A stretch of 64,000 nt of DNA from Luteimicrobium xylanilyticum. GTDB taxonomy: Bacteria > Actinomycetota > Actinomycetes > Actinomycetales > Cellulomonadaceae. Within the stretch, counting starts at the first letter, position 1; each line of letters starts with the position of its first letter. Under the pieces are notes generated by a model. It saw only the letters and a program-made list of their open reading frames with translations, did not search any database and was not told the origin of the DNA. Both the position numbers and the translations under genes were made by a program. This document shows, in pieces, positions 60,219 through 64,000 of the stretch. The DNA lies in NCBI RefSeq assembly GCF_009429125.1, contig NZ_CP045529.1, forward strand, positions 1,736,001-1,800,000, written 5' to 3'.

Positions 60219-61088
60219 GTGCCAGTATCCCCGAAGTGTGGTTGTTCGTCGTGCCCGGCCCACCGCGGGCGCCCGGGCACGCCGGGCCGGCGCCATTTCT
60301 ACCCGTCGTCGTCGATCACGGACGCCCAGTGGGCACTGATCGAGCCTTGGTTGCCGGCGCCGGGGAACACGGGCGGCAAGGGCGGACGGGCCGAGAAGTG
60401 GGACCGGCGTCTGGTCCTGGACGCGGTCTTCTACCTGATCCGGGGCGGGATCTCCTGGCGTCAGCTACCGGCCGACTTCCCGCCGTATCAGACGGTGTAT
60501 GCCCGGTTCCGGGCCTGGTCACGGGCCGGGGCATGGTGCCGGGTCTACGCCGCACTGCGTGAACGAGCCCGAGCCCGGGACGGTCGCGGGCCGTGGCCGA
60601 CCGCGGCAGTGATCGACTCCCAGACCGTGCGCGGTGCCGACACCGTCCCGAACGCCTCCAGCGGGTATGACGCAGGCAAGAAGACCAAGGGCCGCAAGCG
60701 ACATCTCGCGGTAGACACCGGCGGCCTCCTGCTCGCGGTGGTCGTCACGGTCGCGTCGTTGCAGGACCGTGACGGCGCGTTCCGCATCACCGCACGCCTG
60801 CGCGAGGCGTTCTCCACGATCGAGCTGGTCTGGGCCGACGGCGGGTACGCGGGCAGATTCGTCACCGACGCGAAGAAGATCTGGAACCTCGCGATCGGCG
60901 TGGTCAAACGCCCCGAGGCCGCCAAAGGCTTCGTCCTGCTCCGCCGCCGCTGGGTCGTGGAACGCACCTTCGCATGGCTGACCAAGCACCGCCGCCTCGT
61001 GCGCGACTACGAGACCCTGCCCGAGGTCCACGAAGCCATGATCTGGGCCGCATCGACCTGGCAACTGAGCCGACGCCTCACCCGCTGA
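60219..61088 (+). CDS. IS5-family DDE transposase
   Basis: 289 residues. The N-terminal ITDAQWALIEPWLP block and GGISWRQLPADFPPYQTVYARF are typical of IS5-family (Tnp_DDE_4-like) enzymes. The catalytic residues are Asp133 in AVIDSQTV, Asp207 in VWADGGYAG and Glu248 in RRWVVERTFAWL. A cysteine/glycine-rich 25-residue tip (CGCSSCPAHRGR) precedes the core. The GTG start has CCAGGAG six bases ahead, within the inverted repeat. Intact, so probably functional; its product could also mobilise copy A, which keeps both ends. Confidence 0.93.
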   Translation: MPVSPKCGCSSCPAHRGRPGTPGRRHFYPSSSITDAQWALIEPWLPAPGNTGGKGGRAEKWDRRLVLDAVFYLIRGGISWRQLPADFPPYQTVYARFRAWSRAGAWCRVYAALRERARARDGRGPWPTAAVIDSQTVRGADTVPNASSGYDAGKKTKGRKRHLAVDTGGLLLAVVVTVASLQDRDGAFRITARLREAFSTIELVWADGGYAGRFVTDAKKIWNLAIGVVKRPEAAKGFVLLRRRWVVERTFAWLTKHRRLVRDYETLPEVHEAMIWAASTWQLSRRLTR

Positions 61089-61147
61089 CCGAATTCCCAG
61101 ACGCCCTCTGAGTCGGCCTTCAACGTCTGAGCGCGGGCGCCGCGTGC

Positions 61148-61173
61148 GTCACGGCCAGTAGTCACGGCCAGTA
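61148..61173. repeat. 13-bp tandem duplication at the chitinase 3' end
   Basis: GTCACGGCCAGTA occurs twice head to tail. On the minus strand the inner copy encodes the last chitinase codons and stop. A slippage-type duplication; a similar duplicated end (CTTCAACGTCTGAG) occurs at sufT on the other side of the IS. Confidence 0.85.
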
Positions 61174-62879
61174 GGCGTCGAAGCTCTTCGCGAACTCGTC
61201 GTTGCCGTAGTGGTCCCAGTTGATCGACCACGTCATGAGGCCGCGCAGGCCCGGCCACGTGCCGTGGGTCCGGTAGCTGCCGCAGCCCGTGCCCTTCGTC
61301 AGGCAGTCGAGCGTCTTGGTCACCTCGGACGGCGCGGTGTAGCCGTTGCCGGCGTAGCTGCTGGCCGGGAGCCCGATCGCGACCTGGTCGGGGCGCAGCG
61401 CCGGGAACATGTTCGCCGTGTTGCCCGCGACCGGGAAGCCGGTGAGGAGCATGTCGGTCATCGCGATGTGGAAGTCGGCGCCGCCCATCGAGTGGTACTG
61501 GTTGTCGAGCCCCATGATCGAGCCCGAGTTGTAGTCCTGGACGTGCAGGAGCGTGAGGTCGTTCCGCAGCGCGTAGATGACCGGGAGGTAGGCGCCGCAG
61601 CGCGGGTTCTGCCCGCCCCAGGGGCCCGAGCCGTAGTACTGGTACCCGTTCTGCACGAAGAACGTCTCCGGCGCCATCGTCAGCACGAAGCCCGCGCCGT
61701 ACTTCGCCTTGAGCGTCTTGAGTGCGGAGATCAGGTTGACGATGACGGGGGTCGTGGGGTTCTTGAAGTCCGGGTCCCCGGTGTTCAGGGACAGCGAGTG
61801 GCCCTCGAAGTCGATGTCCACGCCGTCGAGCCCGTAGGTGTCGATGATCGAGCTCACCGAGCTGACGAACGCGTCACGGGCGGCCGTCGTCGTGAGCTGG
61901 ACCTGTCCGTTCGCGCCGCCGACGGACAGCAGGACCTTCTTGCCGGCGGCGCGCTTCGCCGCGATGGCGGCCTTGAAGTCCGCGACGGACTCGACGTCGG
62001 CGCACTCGGTCTGTGGGCAGAGCGAGAAGTGGATCTCGCCCGACGTCGCAGACGTCGGCTCGCCGAACGCGAGGTCGATGATGTCCCAGCTGTCGGGGAC
62101 GTCGGCCATGCGCATGTACCCGGCACCGTTCGCGAACGACGCGTGCAGGTAGCCGACCAGGGCGTGCGTCGGGAGGCCCCCGGCGGGCGGCGTGGTGCTG
62201 CCGCTCGCGGTGGTGGCGCTCACGGCGGACGACCTCGCGGACTCGCCCGCGGCGTTGGTCGCGGAGACCTGGAAGGAGTACGCGGTCGACGCGGTCAGGC
62301 CGGTCACCGTGGTCGACGTCGACGTCACCGAGGCGACCCTGGTGCCGTCGCGGTAGACGGTGTAGCCGGTCGCGCCGGTGACGGCCGTCCACGACAGGGG
62401 GACCGTCGTGGTCGTCGGTGCGCCCGCGGTGAGGCCCGCGGGCACGGCCGGGACCCCGGGCGTCGTCGAACCGCCGCCGGACGGGCCGACGAGGCTGACG
62501 TCATCGGCGAGGAACGCGGGCTGTCCGTACCAGCCGTGCAGGAAGACCGTCGCGGACGTGGCGGTCGACGACGTCGTGAACGTGAGGCTGAGCTTCTGCC
62601 ACGTGGAGGCTGACGGCGTCCACGTGGTCGCTGCCTGGGCGGTCGCGCCGCTCTCGCCGAGGTACACGTACGAGCCCTGGACCCACGCGCTCAGCGTGTA
62701 GGTGGAGCCCGGCTGGACCGACACGGTCTGGGAGCACTGCGCGCTGTCGAGACCCGACGGTGTGGCGCGGAGGGCGCCGCTGCCGCGGGAGCGGCGAGCG
62801 CCACGGCCGCGAGGAGCGGGATCGCAAGCAGGGCCGCCGCTCTGACCAGTCTCGAGTGCCGGGGGAGTGCGGGGCGCAT
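61162..62879 (-). pseudogene. secreted GH18 chitinase, frame broken between signal peptide and mature protein
   Basis: The ATG at 62879 starts a clear secretion signal (MRPALPRHSRLVRAAALLA, then a hydrophobic run to APAAAAP), but this frame stops after about 60 codons. The mature chitinase is in another minus-strand frame from ~62778 (ALRATPSGLDSAQCSQTV) to the stop at 61162. It has the C-terminal part of a carbohydrate-binding domain, an Fn3 domain (VPAGLTAGAPTTTTVPLSW), and a GH18 catalytic domain with the motif DGVDIDFEG (catalytic Glu 392 counted in the open frame that begins at 62979). The first ~40 residues expected of the binding domain are missing, so a deletion at ~62778-62790 that is not a multiple of three is likely. 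A sequencing error or unusual start is possible; an unbroken 605-codon frame from 62979 exists but has no signal peptide. Confidence 0.65.
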
Positions 62880-62996
62880 GGTCGCTCCTGTCGTCGACGG
62901 TGGGGACGAGGAAACCGTCGGACGAGTGGCGGCCATGGGTCAATGGGGGGCGACCACACCGTCGGGATGTGCCGAACACGTACGCGCGTCCGATGC

Positions 62997-63992
62997 CTAC
63001 GCCCTGTCGGGACCCGATGGGCCGTCGGGGCGTCGGCGGGCGGCACGTCGGAGCCGCCGGGCTGCGGCGGCCGCTTCCTGCGCGGCGGCGACGTCCTCCT
63101 CGCGGCGAGCGACGTCACGAGCGGAGTCCTCCGAGGCCGCGCGTGCTCGGTCGGCGTCGGCGGCGCGGGCTGCGCGCGCCGGACGCAGGCGGGCGAGCTC
63201 CGCCTCGAGCGCGGCGACCGCCGCGTCCGCCTGTTCGAGAGCGTCCGTGGCCGTGTCCAGGGTCGCCTGACGCTCGTCGTGGGTCGCGCGCGCCGCGTCG
63301 AGCGCCTCCTCCGCGCGGTCGAGCGACTCCTCGGCCTCCGCCACCGCCTCCTCGCTGGCGTCCGCCTCTTCCACAGCGTCATGACCGCTCCCGTCCGGGG
63401 CGGGCACGCGAGGTACCCGTGTCCGCGCGTCGGGCACCGGCGGGCCCGCCTCCAGCTCGACCGGCTCACCCGACTCGTCGACGAGCCCGAAGCCGACGTG
63501 CTCGAGGCCACGCGACAGGCGGCCCGCGCGCACGGCGCCGGCGGCGCCCGGGTCCGCGACGGCGGCCACGAACGTGTCACGCACCGTGCGCAGCGCCGCG
63601 TCCGTCAGGGGTCGCCCGCCGGGGCGCACGCCGTCCGCGACGCCGTCGAGCAGGGCGTCCAGGACCCGGCGGCGCTCGCGGTCGAGGGCGACGAGGCGCT
63701 CCCGGTCGCGCTGCGCCGTCGCGTCGCGCAGCGCGTCGCCGATCGCCAGCACCGCGGCCACGGCGTGCGGCACGGTCCGGACGGCCCGGTTCACGGCCCA
63801 GGCGCCGACCGTCGGCTTGGGCAGCCCACCGAGCCGGCGGCCGAGCGCCCGGTCGCCGGCGGCCCGCGCCTCACGCGCCGCCGCGTCACGCGCGGCGACG
63901 AACTCGTCGAGAGGGAGCCCGTACAGCCGGTCGGCGAGGTCGGCGGGCACGGCGCCGTCCGGCGCGTCGGGCGACGGCTCGTCGGAGCTCAT
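62997..63992 (-). CDS. conserved actinobacterial protein with coiled coil, function unknown
   Basis: 331 residues. The N-terminal half has ADRLYGLPLDEFVAARDAAAREARAAGD and GLPKPTVGAWAVNRAVR (shown in parts: LYGLPLDEFVAARDAA; GLPKPTVGAWAVNR), a pattern I know from a conserved, uncharacterised actinobacterial family. A proline-rich linker (~185-205) leads to an Ala/Glu/Asp/Arg coiled coil (ESLDRAEEALDAARATHDE through RRLRRAARR) and a short Pro/Gly tail. No signal peptide, membrane segment or catalytic motif. ATG is eight bases inside the window's right edge region with GGGAG upstream. A strong run of alternating acidic and basic residues suggests an extended dimer; the job is unknown. Confidence 0.75.
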   Translation of the reverse strand: MSSDEPSPDAPDGAVPADLADRLYGLPLDEFVAARDAAAREARAAGDRALGRRLGGLPKPTVGAWAVNRAVRTVPHAVAAVLAIGDALRDATAQRDRERLVALDRERRRVLDALLDGVADGVRPGGRPLTDAALRTVRDTFVAAVADPGAAGAVRAGRLSRGLEHVGFGLVDESGEPVELEAGPPVPDARTRVPRVPAPDGSGHDAVEEADASEEAVAEAEESLDRAEEALDAARATHDERQATLDTATDALEQADAAVAALEAELARLRPARAARAADADRARAASEDSARDVARREEDVAAAQEAAAAARRLRRAARRRPDGPSGPDRA

Positions 63993-64000
63993 GCTCCCAG

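Larger units (their letters stand above)
60112..61108 (+). mobile_element. IS5-family element, copy B, intact
   Basis: 997 bp. Inverted ends GAGGGCGTCTGTGAACTCG and GAGGGCGTCTGGGAATTCG agree at 17 of 19 positions, and TGA flanks both sides (60109-60111, 61109-61111), fitting the TNA target choice known in part of the IS5 family. It carries one intact transposase gene. Copy A at 25578-29107 is in the opposite orientation and, apart from the IS21-family insertion, looks nearly identical. The subgroup needs ISfinder comparison. Confidence 0.92.

Overview
The window is chromosomal DNA from a high-GC actinobacterium. Protein genes use mostly G/C third positions, GTG starts are frequent, and many stops overlap the next start as GTGA or ATGA. 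The 16S and 23S sequences and the gene order point to Micrococcales, close to the Cellulomonadaceae/Promicromonosporaceae. The genus cannot be fixed without a database search. Apart from two insertion-sequence loci it is core genome.

Layout. 1-7.7 kb: the 3' part of pheT, a small alpha/beta hydrolase, a penicillin-binding lipoprotein, thiD, an MFS exporter, and a quinone oxidoreductase on the opposite strand. 7.7-17.9 kb: a complete arginine operon, argC-argJ-argB-argD-argF-argR-argG-argH, followed by a small P-loop kinase and mpg (3-methyladenine glycosylase). A candidate ARG box covers the argC -10 element and start codon, so ArgR, made in the same operon, probably represses it. 18-25.5 kb: tyrS with its terminator, then one rRNA operon (two promoters, boxA-like element, 16S, tRNA-free spacer, 23S, 5S, strong hairpin terminator).

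25.6-29.1 kb: an IS5-family element split by an IS21-family element (istA/istB), with a 6-bp target duplication. 29.4-44.5 kb: an RGG-type/TPR protein, a HAD phosphatase, a 54-aa protein, tlyA, NAD kinase, recN, steA, a SteB/MctB-like protein, an MraY-like membrane protein, a MurJ-like flippase, a GT4 glycosyltransferase, pyrG and a Nudix hydrolase. Much of this order matches Mycobacterium tuberculosis Rv1688-Rv1700 as I recall it, but here the rRNA operon and the IS elements lie between tyrS and the TPR gene. The region joins translation and rRNA methylation with cell division and envelope glycan assembly.

44.6-53.1 kb: an AfsR/SARP-type ATPase regulator convergent with a DrrAB-type exporter, then ctaA (heme A synthase) and a second ABC-2 exporter. 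53.2-60.1 kb: a sufR-sufB-sufD-Rieske-sufC-sufS-sufU-sufT operon for iron-sulfur cluster assembly. 60.1-61.1 kb: an intact copy of the same IS5-family element, inverted relative to the broken copy 34 kb away and inserted exactly at the sufT stop codon. 61.2-64 kb: a GH18 chitinase gene whose signal peptide and mature domain are in different frames, and a coiled-coil protein of unknown function.

I see no phage, CRISPR array, defence island or biosynthetic cluster. The most informative signals are regulatory (the ARG box on a leaderless promoter, a series of probably leaderless genes, a hairpin over the transposase ribosome-binding site) and evolutionary (nested and inverted IS copies, the frame-broken chitinase, the envelope gene cluster with an unusual MraY-like protein).
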